From contig NZ_CP047942.1 of the NCBI RefSeq assembly GCF_014279835.1, positions 372,001 through 436,000 of the forward strand: a stretch of 64,000 bases of DNA. The letters are read 5' to 3'. Origin of the DNA: Synechococcus sp. MVIR-18-1. GTDB taxonomy: Bacteria > Cyanobacteriota > Cyanobacteriia > PCC-6307 > Cyanobiaceae. Made by a program: the position numbers and the translations under genes. Each line of letters begins with the position of its first letter. Positions within the stretch are counted from its first letter, which is position 1. Shown one piece after another: positions 37,465 to 48,382 of the stretch. The notes under the pieces were generated by a model. The model saw nothing but the letters and a program-made list of their open reading frames with translations. It was not told the DNA's origin and did no database searches.

Positions 37465-39768
37465 ATGACCATTAGCCCACCAGAGCGTGGGAGCACCGCG
37501 AAGAGCCAAGTCGAAAAGGTTGACAATCCAGCAACCTTTGAATTGTTCGGCAAGCCCGGACATTTCGACCGATCTCTCGCGAAAGGCCCCAAGACCACAA
37601 CCTGGGTTTGGAACCTCCACGCCAACGCTCACGATTTCGATAGTCATACGAGTGACCTTGAAGAGGTTTCTCGGAAGATCTTTAGTGCTCACTTCGGCCA
37701 TTTGGCCGTGATCTTCATCTGGCTAAGCGGCGCCTTCTTCCACGGAGCCCGCTTCTCCAACTTCTCCGGCTGGCTCGCCGATCCCACCCACGTGAAGCCA
37801 AGTGCTCAGGTGGTGTGGCCCGTGTTTGGCCAGGAGATTCTCAACGGTGATATGGGTGCCGGTTTCCAAGGCATTCAGATCACTTCTGGCCTCTTTCACG
37901 TCTGGCGTGCATGGGGCATCACCAATGAGACCCAGCTGATGTCGCTTGCCATCGGCGCTCTGGTGATGGCCGGTCTCATGCTCAATGCCGGTGTCTTCCA
38001 CTATCACAAGGCAGCTCCCAAGCTCGAGTGGTTCCAGAACGTTGAGTCGATGCTCAACCACCACTTGGCAGGTTTGCTCGGTCTCGGTTCACTCTCCTGG
38101 ACCGGTCACCTACTGCATGTTTCTCTGCCGACAACCAAGTTGATGGATGCCATCGACGCCGGCCAGCCGCTGGTGCTCAATGGCAAGACCATTGCTTCTG
38201 TCGCAGACATTCCACTGCCCCATGAATTCTTTAACCAGGATTTGATCGCGCAGCTCTATCCAGGATTTGGTGCCGGTATCGGTGCCTTCTTCTCTGGTGA
38301 TTGGGCTGCCTACAGCGACTTCCTGACCTTTAAAGGTGGAATTAATCCAGTCACAGGAAGCATGTGGATGAGCGATATCGCTCATCACCACCTTGCCATT
38401 GCGGTTCTGTTCATCGTGGCTGGTCACATGTACCGCACGAACTGGGGCATCGGGCACTCCATCAAGGAGATCCTCGAAGGTCAGAAGGGTGATCCCCTCC
38501 TGTTCCCTGCCACCAAGGGTCATGACGGACTCTTTGAGTTCATGACGACCTCTTGGCATGCTCAGTTGGGCGTCAACTTGGCCATGCTCGGTTCGCTGAG
38601 CATCATCGTGGCCCAGCACATGTATGCGATGCCTCCGTATCCATACATGGCGATTGACTACCCGACTCAGATCGGACTGTTCACCCACCACATGTGGATC
38701 GGTGGTTTCCTAATCGTTGGCGCTGCTGCTCACGCAGCCATCGCCATGATTCGCGATTACGACCCTGCCAAGCATGTGGATAACGTGCTCGATCGTGTGC
38801 TCAAAGCTCGCGATGCCCTGATCAGCCACCTGAACTGGGTGTGCATTTGGTTGGGCTTCCATAGCTTTGGCCTCTACATCCACAACGACACAATGCGTGC
38901 TCTGGGGCGTCCCCAGGACATGTTTAGTGACTCAGCGATTCAGCTGAAGCCCGTGTTCGCTCAGTGGATCCAGGGTTTGCATGCCGGAGCTGCCGGTAGC
39001 ACCGCTCCTAACGCACTTGCTGGCGTTAGCGAAGTGTTCAACGGCTCCACGATTGCCGTTGGTGGCAAGGTTGCTGCTGCAGCGATTCCTCTTGGGACCG
39101 CTGACTTCATGGTGCACCACATCCACGCATTCACGATTCACGTGACTGTGTTGATCCTTCTCAAAGGTGTGCTCTATGCCCGTAGCTCCCGCCTCGTTCC
39201 AGATAAAGCAAACCTGGGCTTCCGCTTCCCTTGCGACGGACCCGGCCGAGGTGGCACCTGTCAGGTGTCTGCTTGGGACCATGTGTTCCTAGGCCTGTTC
39301 TGGATGTACAACTCCCTGTCCATCGTGATTTTCCACTTCAGCTGGAAAATGCAAAGCGATGTTTGGGGAACTGTGAATGCTGATGGCAGTGTCCAACACA
39401 TCACGAATGGCAACTTCGCCAACAGCGCAATCACCATTAATGGCTGGCTGCGTGACTACCTGTGGGCTCAGGCCGCGCAGGTGATCAACAGCTACGGCTC
39501 GAACACCAGTGCCTATGGCCTGATGTTCCTTGGTGCTCACTTTGTCTGGGCCTTCAGCTTGATGTTCTTGTTCAGTGGCCGCGGCTACTGGCAGGAATTG
39601 ATTGAGTCCATCGTTTGGGCTCACAACAAGCTGAAGGTGGCACCTGCCATCCAGCCCCGTGCGCTGTCCATCACCCAGGGCCGTGCCGTGGGTGTCGCTC
39701 ATTACCTCTTGGGCGGCATCGCGACCACATGGGCCTTCTTCCACGCCCACATCCTTGTGGTCGGCTGA
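37465..39768 (+). CDS. psaA: Photosystem I P700 apoprotein A1
   Basis: PsaA and PsaB form the photosystem I core that carries P700, A0, A1 and, between them, the FX cluster. The 767-residue protein has eleven membrane helices and the FX ligand loop [18 protein letters not shown] with its two cysteines. The start is the ATG at 37465 ([11 protein letters not shown]) with GAGGAACG upstream; the frame continues back to 37384, but that part is leader RNA. psaB follows after 21 bases. Confidence 0.99.
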   Translation: MTISPPERGSTAKSQVEKVDNPATFELFGKPGHFDRSLAKGPKTTTWVWNLHANAHDFDSHTSDLEEVSRKIFSAHFGHLAVIFIWLSGAFFHGARFSNFSGWLADPTHVKPSAQVVWPVFGQEILNGDMGAGFQGIQITSGLFHVWRAWGITNETQLMSLAIGALVMAGLMLNAGVFHYHKAAPKLEWFQNVESMLNHHLAGLLGLGSLSWTGHLLHVSLPTTKLMDAIDAGQPLVLNGKTIASVADIPLPHEFFNQDLIAQLYPGFGAGIGAFFSGDWAAYSDFLTFKGGINPVTGSMWMSDIAHHHLAIAVLFIVAGHMYRTNWGIGHSIKEILEGQKGDPLLFPATKGHDGLFEFMTTSWHAQLGVNLAMLGSLSIIVAQHMYAMPPYPYMAIDYPTQIGLFTHHMWIGGFLIVGAAAHAAIAMIRDYDPAKHVDNVLDRVLKARDALISHLNWVCIWLGFHSFGLYIHNDTMRALGRPQDMFSDSAIQLKPVFAQWIQGLHAGAAGSTAPNALAGVSEVFNGSTIAVGGKVAAAAIPLGTADFMVHHIHAFTIHVTVLILLKGVLYARSSRLVPDKANLGFRFPCDGPGRGGTCQVSAWDHVFLGLFWMYNSLSIVIFHFSWKMQSDVWGTVNADGSVQHITNGNFANSAITINGWLRDYLWAQAAQVINSYGSNTSAYGLMFLGAHFVWAFSLMFLFSGRGYWQELIESIVWAHNKLKVAPAIQPRALSITQGRAVGVAHYLLGGIATTWAFFHAHILVVG

Positions 39769-39789
39769 CCTACCTGACCTTTCCCTCTA

Positions 39790-42006
39790 ATGGCAACGAA
39801 ATTTCCTTCGTTTAGCCAGGGTCTGGCACAGGACCCGACAACCCGCCGCATCTGGTACGGGATCGCCACGGCTCACGACTTCGAGAGCCATGACGGAATG
39901 ACGGAGGAGAAGCTTTACCAAAAGCTCTTCTCCACCCATTTCGGGCATCTCGCCATCATCGGCCTTTGGGTTTCGGGAAACCTGTTCCATATCGCCTGGC
40001 AGGGCAACTTCGAGCAGTGGGTCGCCGACCCACTGCACGTGCGCCCAATCGCTCACGCAATTTGGGATCCCCACTTCGGTCAAGGCGCAATTGACGCCTT
40101 CACCCAAGCGGGTGCATCCTCCCCAGTGAATATTGCCTATTCAGGTCTCTATCACTGGTTTTACACGATCGGCATGACCTCGAATGCCGAGCTGTATCAG
40201 GGATCCATCTTCATGATGATCCTGTCGGCTTGGGCTCTGTTCGCTGGTTGGCTGCACTTGCAGCCCAAGTTCCGTCCGTCCCTTGCTTGGTTTAAAAACG
40301 CCGAATCCCGCCTGAACCACCACCTGGCTGTTCTGTTCGGATTCAGCTCCATTGCATGGACCGGTCACTTGGTTCACGTGGCTATTCCTGAGTCCCGTGG
40401 TCAGCACGTTGGTTGGGATAACTTCCTCAACGTGATGCCTCACCCAGCTGGGCTGGGTCCATTCTTTACCGGCAATTGGGGCGTGTATGCCCAAAACCCT
40501 GACACCACAGGTCAGGTTTTTGGTACCGCTGAAGGATCAGGCACTGCGATCCTCACCTTCCTCGGTGGCTTCCACCCTCAGACCGAAGCCCTTTGGCTTA
40601 CTGATATCGCCCATCACCATTTGGCCATCGGCGTGATCTTCGTGATCGCCGGCCACATGTATCGGACGAACTTCGGAATCGGTCACTCCATTCGCGAGAT
40701 CCTTGAAGCGCACAACCCACCAACCGGAACCCCCGGAAACTTGGGTGCTGGCCACAAAGGTCTCTACGACACCATCAACAACAGCCTGCACTTCCAACTT
40801 GGTCTTGCTCTCGCCTCTCTTGGCGTGATCACCAGCTTGGTTGCACAGCACATGTATGCAATGCCGTCGTATGCCTTCATCGCGAAGGACTACACGACTC
40901 AGGCAGCGCTTTACACCCATCACCAGTACATCGCCATCTTCTTGATGTGTGGTGCCTTCGCCCACGGTGCGATCTTCTTTATCCGCGATTACGACCCCGA
41001 AGCCAACAAGGACAACGTCCTGGCTCGGATGCTCGAGCACAAAGAAGCAATCATCAGTCACCTGAGCTGGGTCTCCCTTTTCCTGGGCTTCCACACCCTC
41101 GGCCTCTACGTCCATAACGACGTGGTTGTGGCGTTTGGAACTCCTGAGAAGCAGATCTTGGTTGAACCCGTCTTTGCACAGTTCGTCCAGGCTGCTTCCG
41201 GTAAAGCGATTTACGGCTTCGATGTTCTCTTAGCGAACGCTGGTGGTGCTGCTGCCAATGCCAACGCTGCCTACATGGGCGGTTGGATGGATGCCATCAA
41301 CGGTGTTCGTGGTAGCAACGACTTGTTCCTGCCGATTGGCCCTGGTGACTTCCTTGTTCACCACGCCATCGCTCTAGGTCTCCACACCACCACCCTGATC
41401 CTTGTGAAGGGTGCTCTGGATGCACGTGGATCCAAGTTGATGCCTGACAAGAAGGACTTCGGTTACTCCTTCCCCTGCGACGGCCCTGGCCGTGGCGGTA
41501 CCTGTGACATCTCTGCCTGGGACGCTTTCTATCTAGCTGTCTTCTGGGCTCTGAACACAGTGGGTTGGGTCACCTTCTACTGGCACTGGAAGCATCTTGC
41601 GATTTGGCAGGGCAACGTGGCTCAGTTCAACGAGTCCAGCACCTACCTCATGGGCTGGTTCCGCGACTACCTCTGGCTGAACAGTTCACAGCTGATCAAT
41701 GGCTACAACCCATTTGGCAGCAATAACCTGGCTGTTTGGTCTTGGATGTTCTTGTTCGGTCACCTGGTTTGGGCGACAGGATTCATGTTCCTGATCTCCT
41801 GGCGTGGTTATTGGCAAGAGCTGATTGAGACCATCGTTTGGGCTCATCAGCGCACTCCTCTGGCCAACCTTGTTGGCTGGCGCGACAAGCCTGTGGCTCT
41901 CTCCATCGTCCAGGCTCGTGTTGTGGGTCTTGCTCACTTCACGATCGGGTACATCCTCACGTACGCCGCCTTCTTGATCGCCTCCACCTCTGGCAAGTTT
42001 GGCTGA
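39790..42006 (+). CDS. psaB: Photosystem I P700 apoprotein A2
   Basis: Partner of PsaA in the photosystem I core. The 738-residue protein starts [16 protein letters not shown], has the FX loop [18 protein letters not shown] with both cysteines and the conserved C-terminal helices ending ASTSGKFG. It is in one transcript with psaA and ends at a strong terminator. Confidence 0.99.
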   Translation: MATKFPSFSQGLAQDPTTRRIWYGIATAHDFESHDGMTEEKLYQKLFSTHFGHLAIIGLWVSGNLFHIAWQGNFEQWVADPLHVRPIAHAIWDPHFGQGAIDAFTQAGASSPVNIAYSGLYHWFYTIGMTSNAELYQGSIFMMILSAWALFAGWLHLQPKFRPSLAWFKNAESRLNHHLAVLFGFSSIAWTGHLVHVAIPESRGQHVGWDNFLNVMPHPAGLGPFFTGNWGVYAQNPDTTGQVFGTAEGSGTAILTFLGGFHPQTEALWLTDIAHHHLAIGVIFVIAGHMYRTNFGIGHSIREILEAHNPPTGTPGNLGAGHKGLYDTINNSLHFQLGLALASLGVITSLVAQHMYAMPSYAFIAKDYTTQAALYTHHQYIAIFLMCGAFAHGAIFFIRDYDPEANKDNVLARMLEHKEAIISHLSWVSLFLGFHTLGLYVHNDVVVAFGTPEKQILVEPVFAQFVQAASGKAIYGFDVLLANAGGAAANANAAYMGGWMDAINGVRGSNDLFLPIGPGDFLVHHAIALGLHTTTLILVKGALDARGSKLMPDKKDFGYSFPCDGPGRGGTCDISAWDAFYLAVFWALNTVGWVTFYWHWKHLAIWQGNVAQFNESSTYLMGWFRDYLWLNSSQLINGYNPFGSNNLAVWSWMFLFGHLVWATGFMFLISWRGYWQELIETIVWAHQRTPLANLVGWRDKPVALSIVQARVVGLAHFTIGYILTYAAFLIASTSGKFG

Positions 42007-42054
42007 TTCAGCCCAAACCTCTGCTTGATTAACGAGCCGTTTCTCAGAGATTTC

Positions 42055-42083
42055 ACCCGTCCGGTCTCCCGGGCGGGTTTTTT
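42055..42083 (+). terminator. psaAB transcription terminator
   Basis: A 10-base stem (ACCCGTCCGG with CCGGGCGGGT, one G-T pair) with loop TCTC is followed directly by TTTTTT, 48 bases after the psaB stop. Confidence 0.95.
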
Positions 42084-42200
42084 ATGTGAATCAATTATCC
42101 AGCGAGATAAACATCTTAAAAACCCTCAAGCCCAAGAACAGCTTCGGCCTCGTGCATTATTTGGTCTGATGTATGTCTGCTGGTAGGAGGGTGTTTTTGT

Positions 42201-43154
42201 TTAATTGCCGCCGCTAAAGGCGATGTCCAGCGTGCGCAGATAGGTGTGAAGGCCCGCATCTTGAATCGGCAGCACATAGGCATCTTCACCGGACTCGTTG
42301 TGGTGAGAATGCCAAGAACCAGGTGGCGTCACGAAGGCCGCTCCCGGGACCCAATCTTCCCGATGTCCATTGAGAATCATCCCGTTGGCATCAAGCTTCG
42401 TGCCGATCATGGTGTAGCAGCCGGGTTGGCAATCAACAGCGAAATCAAGAGCGATGGATTGGTGGCGGTGTGGTCGCTGGATCTGGCCAGCGGGCAAGAT
42501 TCCGAGCATGGCCCAGAGGGTATGGGTGATCGTGCGTGTCTGAGGGAAAGTGCTGTTGCCCAGCAAAACGCTCACACGGTTGGCGCGAGCACCGTTGGGG
42601 CTATTCGCAATCGCTTCTAGATGTCGTTTGCTGTCCCGATGGCTATAAAAGCTGGGCTCAAAGCGAGCTTGAGCTGGTTCAACTCCCAGGTAGCGCAGGA
42701 GTGGCGCATCATGCACCCAATACAGACCTGCTTTTTTGTGCGTGGTGTGAATCGCGTCTCCACCGGCAGGCAGCACCAACATGTCTCCTTTTGACCATTG
42801 GAACGTTTGCCCACAGGCTTGTGTCTCCCCTTCTCCATTCGTGATGAAAAAAAGCTGACTTGTCGCAATGGCACTGGTGCGTTGCTCACCACGGTCGAGG
42901 CGCACAAAATTGGCGCAAAGAGAAGGGCCGGTGGCTGGGCCAGAGCAGCCAAGCTGTTCACTCAGATCGAGAGGAAGAACATCACAACCGGTTTGATCAA
43001 AAAAATCTGGTGAAAACGAGCGAAAGGGGACCGATGCAATCAGGCCACTCTGTTGAGGGTTTGCAGCGGAGCGGTAATCAAAAAAACGGGCTTGCGCAGA
43101 AGAGGCCTGATGCACTGTGGGAGCTACCAAGGATTCGACCTCAACGAGATGCAT
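42201..43154 (-). CDS. Bicupin protein, gentisate dioxygenase-like fold, substrate unknown
   Basis: The 317-residue protein holds two cupin barrels. The first (about 95-165) has QTFQWSKGDMLVLPAGGDAIHTTH; the second (about 215-305) has the fuller metal motif QRPHRHQSIALDFAV and TPPGSWHSHHNESGEDAYVLP. Both halves and the spacing resemble gentisate 1,2-dioxygenases and related enzymes, in which one barrel binds iron through histidines. No aromatic degradation genes are nearby, so the substrate is open. It stands alone on the minus strand, facing psaB. Confidence 0.7.
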   Translation of the reverse strand: MHLVEVESLVAPTVHQASSAQARFFDYRSAANPQQSGLIASVPFRSFSPDFFDQTGCDVLPLDLSEQLGCSGPATGPSLCANFVRLDRGEQRTSAIATSQLFFITNGEGETQACGQTFQWSKGDMLVLPAGGDAIHTTHKKAGLYWVHDAPLLRYLGVEPAQARFEPSFYSHRDSKRHLEAIANSPNGARANRVSVLLGNSTFPQTRTITHTLWAMLGILPAGQIQRPHRHQSIALDFAVDCQPGCYTMIGTKLDANGMILNGHREDWVPGAAFVTPPGSWHSHHNESGEDAYVLPIQDAGLHTYLRTLDIAFSGGN

Positions 43155-43256
43155 ACTTTATCGATCAGTGAGGTATGGATTGTATGGGTTTTATCATTCT
43201 TGGAAGCCAGCCTTAGGCCAGCAGCACTGCGACACAGCATGGAGTTAGAGCTCAGT

Positions 43257-44393
43257 TCAGGCGAAGGGTGAAACAAGCTCTAAACGTTCCCTATCCCAGA
43301 GGATGAGGGAGAAGCAATCGCTAACCTGAGACAAATAAAGCCTATGGACATTCTGCACAAGGTGGATATTTGCTTCATGGCATTCTTTTAATCGGTAATT
43401 GGGAATTCGCTCCGAAAGATGGTGGATATGGTGATAGGCGATATCGGCGGTAAACCAATTTAAAATGGCTGGCATTTGTAGGAAGGAAGATCCAGACAGA
43501 GCACCACGGAAATAACTCCAATTATCTTCATCACTTGTATAAGATTCAGGGAAATTGTGTTGGATGAAAAAGACAGCAATCATTACTGCTGCACTGCAAC
43601 TCATGATCAAGGCGTAAAGGATCCAGAAGTGTGCATAGCCAATAGAGCTCCCGATCCACCACCACAACATTCCAACAACAGCTGTGTTAGCAATCATGTC
43701 TACACATTCACCACTGGTGTAAAAGAAGCTGGATTTGTAATTAGTGCAAACTTTTTTTGGCGATATCCAGTCTCCGGTCGTCACCATCTTTATGGTGCTT
43801 TTGATGGAATGACCAACGAATTCAAAGAAGCTTAAAAGTAAGGCAACTCTTGGCTTGATGATGAGATAGAAGAATCCACCAGGGAAGAGCAGCAATGGAT
43901 GGCGCAAGAGGCGATAGAGCCACTGAGAGCGTGGAGATCGTGAGTCGTATTGCTCGCGTGTGATCAGAGCGGATGGTCCGCGATAACGGTCCCAATTCCC
44001 ATTGTGTTTGTGATGGAAGGCGTGTCCTCGCGACCAGGGATGTTGTGGCATGCCGTGAATCAAGCTCAACCCGAAGGCAGCAATTCGATTCGACCGCTTG
44101 GAACGGAACAGACTCTGATGTCCGCAGTCATGCATTAGGGAAAAGCTGCGACTGAGCAGCAAAACCATCAACACCAACAGCAAGGGTGTCAACACGATCG
44201 CTGTGATGTTGAACGATGTTGTCACCGCAGACATCGCAAACCCCACTGCAATGATCGGAACCACGGTGTTCAGGATCTGCCAGCTCGCGATCCGGTCATC
44301 ACTGGCCATAAAGGGAGCGAGTTTGAAGTCGATCCGTTTGGGGTAATGGCTAGGCGCCATGTCTTGGCTCATCCTCTTGTCGGTCGTTGTCAT
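43257..44393 (-). CDS. Membrane fatty acid desaturase-family protein
   Basis: The 378-residue protein has four or more membrane segments and the three histidine boxes of di-iron desaturases: HDCGHQS near 90, HAFHHKHNGN near 125, and HHIHH near 320. It therefore most likely desaturates or hydroxylates a lipid acyl chain. The sequence around the boxes differs from the usual cyanobacterial Delta-12 and Delta-9 enzymes (for example NWDRYRGPSALITREQYDSR after box two), so the substrate is uncertain. The 3' half of the gene is visibly more AT-rich than its neighbours, which may mark acquisition by transfer. Confidence 0.78.
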   Translation of the reverse strand: MTTTDKRMSQDMAPSHYPKRIDFKLAPFMASDDRIASWQILNTVVPIIAVGFAMSAVTTSFNITAIVLTPLLLVLMVLLLSRSFSLMHDCGHQSLFRSKRSNRIAAFGLSLIHGMPQHPWSRGHAFHHKHNGNWDRYRGPSALITREQYDSRSPRSQWLYRLLRHPLLLFPGGFFYLIIKPRVALLLSFFEFVGHSIKSTIKMVTTGDWISPKKVCTNYKSSFFYTSGECVDMIANTAVVGMLWWWIGSSIGYAHFWILYALIMSCSAAVMIAVFFIQHNFPESYTSDEDNWSYFRGALSGSSFLQMPAILNWFTADIAYHHIHHLSERIPNYRLKECHEANIHLVQNVHRLYLSQVSDCFSLILWDRERLELVSPFA

Positions 44394-44464
44394 GCAGCTT
44401 CCACGTGGGGTGCCGCGATCGGCTTAGTAAAAGAACCTATCTGTTTTTTGCTTCAACCGGTTTT

Positions 44465-47400
44465 TCAATTGCCTGGTGAATGCCGAATTTGAGCCCTCTC
44501 CCTCCAGCCTTTAAGGCTCAAATAAACGGCTGGAACAACAAATAAAGAGAGCAGTGTGGAGACCAGCAAGCCGCTGAAGACCACTGTGCCAATGCTGATT
44601 CGACTTGCTGAACCCGTCCCGCTGGCCAGCAGCAAGGGCAGAAATCCAGCCAAAGAGGTAATCGCTGTCAGCACAATGGGACGCATGCGCTCTTCCGCAG
44701 CGTCGGTGATGGCCTCTCGAAGAGGCAATCCTGCGCGAAGCCTCTGATTGGCAAACTCCACAATCAGAATCCCATTTTTTGCTGCCAAGCTCACGAGCAC
44801 GAGAAGGCCCATTTGGCCGTAAACGTCTAGGGGGAGCCCGCGCAGTTTGATTCCGATCAGCGCACCGAGCAGTGCCAGTGGCACTGTCAGCAAAATCACA
44901 AGGGGGTCGAGAAAGCTCTCGTAGAGACCAGCGAGTAACAAATAGACCACCACCACGCTCAAACCAAAGAAGGCCCAAGTGACTCCTTCGGCCACTCTTT
45001 CTTCCTCTGCAAGGCCTGTGAAAGCAAGCCCGATGTTGCCTCCTCCAATTTGTTCGCCTGCTGCCTCGAGGATGTTGATGGCTTGCCCGCTACTCGTCCC
45101 TTTCCCTGGCACAGCGCTCACACGGATGGAACGGTTGAGGGCGTAATGATCAATCGATCCTGTGCCTTCAACTTTTTCAAGTCGCGCCACGCTTTCAGCG
45201 CTGACGAGCTCCCCATCACGGTTCCGGAGCATGAGCGATTGGATGTCCTCTGGGCGATTGCGGTCGCTGCCTTCCATTTGAATCCAGATGCTGCGAATCT
45301 CTCCGTCGGCGTAGGTGTCATCGAGATAGCGTCCGCCGATCGACATACCAATCGAATTCAGAGTTTCTCTGTAAGGGAGATTCAGTGCGGCCATTTGGTC
45401 CCGGTCTAAGACGAGGCGCCATCTCGGGGCGCTGGAGTCAAAACGGGTGCTGACCCGTTCGAATTGGCCCGTTCCCTTTGCGCTCGCAATGAAGGCTTTA
45501 GCGACCTGTTCGAATTGAACCAGGCTCAGTTGGCCGCCGCTGCGGTCTAGGAGCTCAACGTTTAAGGCTGAATCGCCGCTAAACCCACGCACGGTTGGCG
45601 GTGTAATCAACACCACTCTGGCATCGGTAATCGAACGATTCAGGGCTTTTTGCAGGCGTCGCTTGATGGCTTGATCGCTCTGCTCTGCACCGTCTCTCTC
45701 CTGCAACGGCTTCAATCTCAGGTAAAAAGAACCCTTGTCTTCCCCGCTTTGCCCGAACGAACTCCCTGCATAGAAGTTCCCTGACCGGATCAGTGGCTCT
45801 TGTTCAACGACAGCGCGAATGGCATCCATGCTTGCCATGCTTCGTTCCAAGCTGGCGCCTTCCGACAAGGTGAAATACCCCCGAATTTGGCCCTGGTCTT
45901 CGTTGGGTATAAAGGCTGTAGGCGTGTTGCTCAGGACAACTCCCGTGACGATCAAGCTGATGATTAAAACGATGCCCACCCGATTGGGGCGATTCAAGAG
46001 TTTGCGCAGCAGTCGTGAGTAATGCACTTCAGTGCCCTGCATGGCCTTGCGGAGACGATCGCTGAGTCGTCTGATCACGCCTGGCAATCGCCCATTCCCA
46101 GGAGTGAGGACCCTTGCTGATGCCATCGGTGTAAACGTCAGGGCGTTCAGAGTGGAAAAAACAATGGCAGCCGTAATCGTCAAAGCAATGGGTTCGTAGA
46201 GGCGACCAATCGACCCTGGAATCAGCAGAACAGGAACGAACACCGCTACAAGAACCAAGGATGTGGCCACAATTGCCCCGGCTAATTCCTGCATCGCTGT
46301 TTCAGCTGCCTTTAGGGGCGGATCTCCTTTTTCGATGCGATCGGCAATCTCCTCGCTCACGACGATGGCGTCGTCCACAACAATGCCTGTTGCAAGAATC
46401 AGCCCGAACAGAATCAAACTGTTGATATCTGAACCGCTGAGGCGGATCACCAACAAGCTGCCTACCAAGGAAATGGGTACGGCGATCCCCGGCACCATGG
46501 CTAATCGCCATCGCCCCAGGAAAAGCACCAAAACAACTAAAACCAGCAGGACTGCATCGCGGAGAGTCGCAACGGTGCGGTCGAGATTGGCCTGGATGGT
46601 GTCGGCCGAATCGACGATGGTTTGCATCGTGATGCCGGGCGGAAATCCAGATTCGAGTTTCGCGAGATTGCGGCGAATGCTTCGACTGAGAGCAAGGGCG
46701 TTCACTCCATCTCTTTGATAAATCCCTACAGCAACGGAGCGTTCTCCCTGAAGATTGATCGCAGCTCTTCCATAACTGCGTTGTCCAAGGCTGACGCGGC
46801 CGACATCTTTGAGTCGAATCAGTCCCCCATTGCCCAATCGTTTGATCACAAGGTTTTCCAGTTCGTCCTGGCTGCGCAAGCGACCGTCGGCTTCGACAGG
46901 AAGGCTGAGCAGTTGTCCTATTGGAGCCGGTGCGCTGCCGAGAGCGCCGATCGCTGCCAGAACGTTTTGCTCAATGAGCGCTGTGCTCACATCCGTAATC
47001 GTGAGATTGGCTTGCTCTAGCTTTTGAGGATCCATCCACAGGCGATAGGCCAATTCGCTGCTTCCGAACACACGAATGTCGCCCACTCCTCCAATGGATC
47101 TGAGCGATTCTCTGAGCGACTGTTCCAGCCAGCCTGGGAGAAAGGTTGGGACGTAGAGATCTTGAGGATGGCTAAAGCCCAGGATCATCAGTAAGTCGCT
47201 AGAGGAGCGATTCACGCTGAGCCCCTGGCGAGTAACGGCTTGCGGCAATCGGCGCAGCGCCAAATTCACTTCGTTTTGGACTTTGATCGCGTTCAGTTGA
47301 GGGCTGCCTTTCTTGAAGCGGAGGCTGATCCTTGATTGCCCTTCACTGCTTGTGGACTGAATGCTGTCGAGATCACTGAGCCCATTGAGTTGTTGCTCCA

Positions 47401-47602
47401 GCACAGTGGTGACGCTCTGCTCCACCACATCAGGAGACGCAGCGGGGAAGCGAGCTGTCACGCTGACCTGCGTTGGGGCCAACTGGGGTAGGTCTTCTAG
47501 ACCCAAGCCAGAGAGCGATATAAGTCCTGCCAACAGAACGAGCAGGCTGCAGACAACGGTGAGGACAGGCCGTCGCAGAAACGGCTGGGAGATGGACCGC
47601 AA
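44465..47602 (-). CDS. RND efflux transporter inner-membrane subunit (HAE1/AcrB type)
   Basis: This is a proton-driven pump protein that would export drugs or other hydrophobic compounds. The 1045-residue protein has the RND layout of twelve membrane helices with two large periplasmic loops, the proton-relay aspartates in GIVVDDAIVVSEEI (helix 4), and the helix 10 lysine in SLAAKNGILIVEFANQR. The start is a TTG at 47602, since an in-frame stop lies about 60 bases upstream and no ATG or GTG fits. No membrane fusion protein or outer-membrane channel is adjacent, so its partners must be elsewhere. Confidence 0.9.
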   Translation of the reverse strand: MRSISQPFLRRPVLTVVCSLLVLLAGLISLSGLGLEDLPQLAPTQVSVTARFPAASPDVVEQSVTTVLEQQLNGLSDLDSIQSTSSEGQSRISLRFKKGSPQLNAIKVQNEVNLALRRLPQAVTRQGLSVNRSSSDLLMILGFSHPQDLYVPTFLPGWLEQSLRESLRSIGGVGDIRVFGSSELAYRLWMDPQKLEQANLTITDVSTALIEQNVLAAIGALGSAPAPIGQLLSLPVEADGRLRSQDELENLVIKRLGNGGLIRLKDVGRVSLGQRSYGRAAINLQGERSVAVGIYQRDGVNALALSRSIRRNLAKLESGFPPGITMQTIVDSADTIQANLDRTVATLRDAVLLVLVVLVLFLGRWRLAMVPGIAVPISLVGSLLVIRLSGSDINSLILFGLILATGIVVDDAIVVSEEIADRIEKGDPPLKAAETAMQELAGAIVATSLVLVAVFVPVLLIPGSIGRLYEPIALTITAAIVFSTLNALTFTPMASARVLTPGNGRLPGVIRRLSDRLRKAMQGTEVHYSRLLRKLLNRPNRVGIVLIISLIVTGVVLSNTPTAFIPNEDQGQIRGYFTLSEGASLERSMASMDAIRAVVEQEPLIRSGNFYAGSSFGQSGEDKGSFYLRLKPLQERDGAEQSDQAIKRRLQKALNRSITDARVVLITPPTVRGFSGDSALNVELLDRSGGQLSLVQFEQVAKAFIASAKGTGQFERVSTRFDSSAPRWRLVLDRDQMAALNLPYRETLNSIGMSIGGRYLDDTYADGEIRSIWIQMEGSDRNRPEDIQSLMLRNRDGELVSAESVARLEKVEGTGSIDHYALNRSIRVSAVPGKGTSSGQAINILEAAGEQIGGGNIGLAFTGLAEEERVAEGVTWAFFGLSVVVVYLLLAGLYESFLDPLVILLTVPLALLGALIGIKLRGLPLDVYGQMGLLVLVSLAAKNGILIVEFANQRLRAGLPLREAITDAAEERMRPIVLTAITSLAGFLPLLLASGTGSASRISIGTVVFSGLLVSTLLSLFVVPAVYLSLKGWRERAQIRHSPGN

Positions 47603-47642
47603 GGCGGCACCTGCTGCACAAGCAAATCGATCTTGGCAGTTG

Positions 47643-47682
47643 AAAGCCCCTGTTGAGCGACTTTCCGCTCAACAGGGGCTTT
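47643..47682 (-). terminator. Long hairpin after psaL, probable terminator
   Basis: A perfect 17-base stem (AAAGCCCCTGTTGAGCG at 47643-47659, CGCTCAACAGGGGCTTT at 47666-47682) with a six-base loop lies between the psaL stop and the RND gene start. The T-run is only three bases, so termination may be partial or the element may protect the psaIL mRNA end. Confidence 0.7.
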
Positions 47683-47713
47683 GATGGTCGATTGAAATCT
47701 GGGTTGTCGTGAC

Positions 47714-48205
47714 TTAGCCCACGCTCCAGACTCCTCCTGCAATGTCGACAAGTGGGGCCACCAGTGCAGTTCCTGTGAGGAACCAGGCGAAAGCAGCACC
47801 GCCACATCCGCCCAGCCAGAAGCCGCTAGCAAATTCAGCCCAGCCTGCTTTGGTAAACAGATCAGCAGGAGGATTATCGATCGTGGCGTCAGGGGGCTGG
47901 ACGTTGGGGCCATTTCCTGCACTGCCGTAGATCGACATACAGATGGTCAGGATCGAAACCAATCCAATCGTGGCCAAGAGCCCCGCTGTGGTGGCGTAGT
48001 CCGTTAAGCGCATAGGCCCACACACCGTGAAGGGTCCATAGAGGAAGAATCCATGGGCCATGCCAATTTCAAGACCACGGCGGTTTGGAGACAAAGCCGG
48101 GCGATAGGCGGGCAAGGCATTGAGGAAAGCCTTGCTGAAATAGCTGCTGTTTACAGGGGTGGCCAGGTTGCCGACGGTGGGGTCGGCGACGGGGGTCACT
48201 GTCAT
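47714..48205 (-). CDS. psaL: Photosystem I subunit XI
   Basis: PsaL sits at the centre of the photosystem I trimer and holds the monomers together. The 163-residue protein has the typical VGNLATPVNSSYFSKAFLNALPAYRPALSPNRRGLEIGMAHGFFLYGPF region (shown here only by its parts NLATPVNSS and RGLEIGMAHGFFL) and two or three membrane helices. It follows psaI by 60 bases in one transcript. Confidence 0.97.
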   Translation of the reverse strand: MTVTPVADPTVGNLATPVNSSYFSKAFLNALPAYRPALSPNRRGLEIGMAHGFFLYGPFTVCGPMRLTDYATTAGLLATIGLVSILTICMSIYGSAGNGPNVQPPDATIDNPPADLFTKAGWAEFASGFWLGGCGGAAFAWFLTGTALVAPLVDIAGGVWSVG

Positions 48206-48265
48206 GGAAGGGAAGGCGAGTTGGTTGCGATGGGCAGAGTTGATCTGGGGAGAGGACTCCGCAGA

Positions 48266-48382
48266 TCAGTCGGTGGCTTCAATCACATTGAAAAGCAGAG
48301 CCATAGCCACGGCAGGTCCCATGATTCCTACAAGGGGAACAAACACCGAGGGCATCCAGGCAGCGACGAATTCTCCGGTCAT
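48266..48382 (-). CDS. psaI: Photosystem I subunit VIII
   Basis: PsaI is a one-helix subunit next to PsaL that helps photosystem I trimers form. The 38-residue frame begins MTGEFVAAWMPSVFVPLVGI and ends LLFNVIEATD, which matches the family in length and in the single membrane helix. It lies directly upstream of psaL. Confidence 0.95.
   Translation of the reverse strand: MTGEFVAAWMPSVFVPLVGIMGPAVAMALLFNVIEATD

Noticed and set aside
38110-38691. Minus-strand frames inside psaA and psaB
   Set aside because: Both genes are among the most conserved in cyanobacteria; antisense frames reflect their codon bias. Antisense RNA cannot be excluded, but nothing in the sequence supports a protein.
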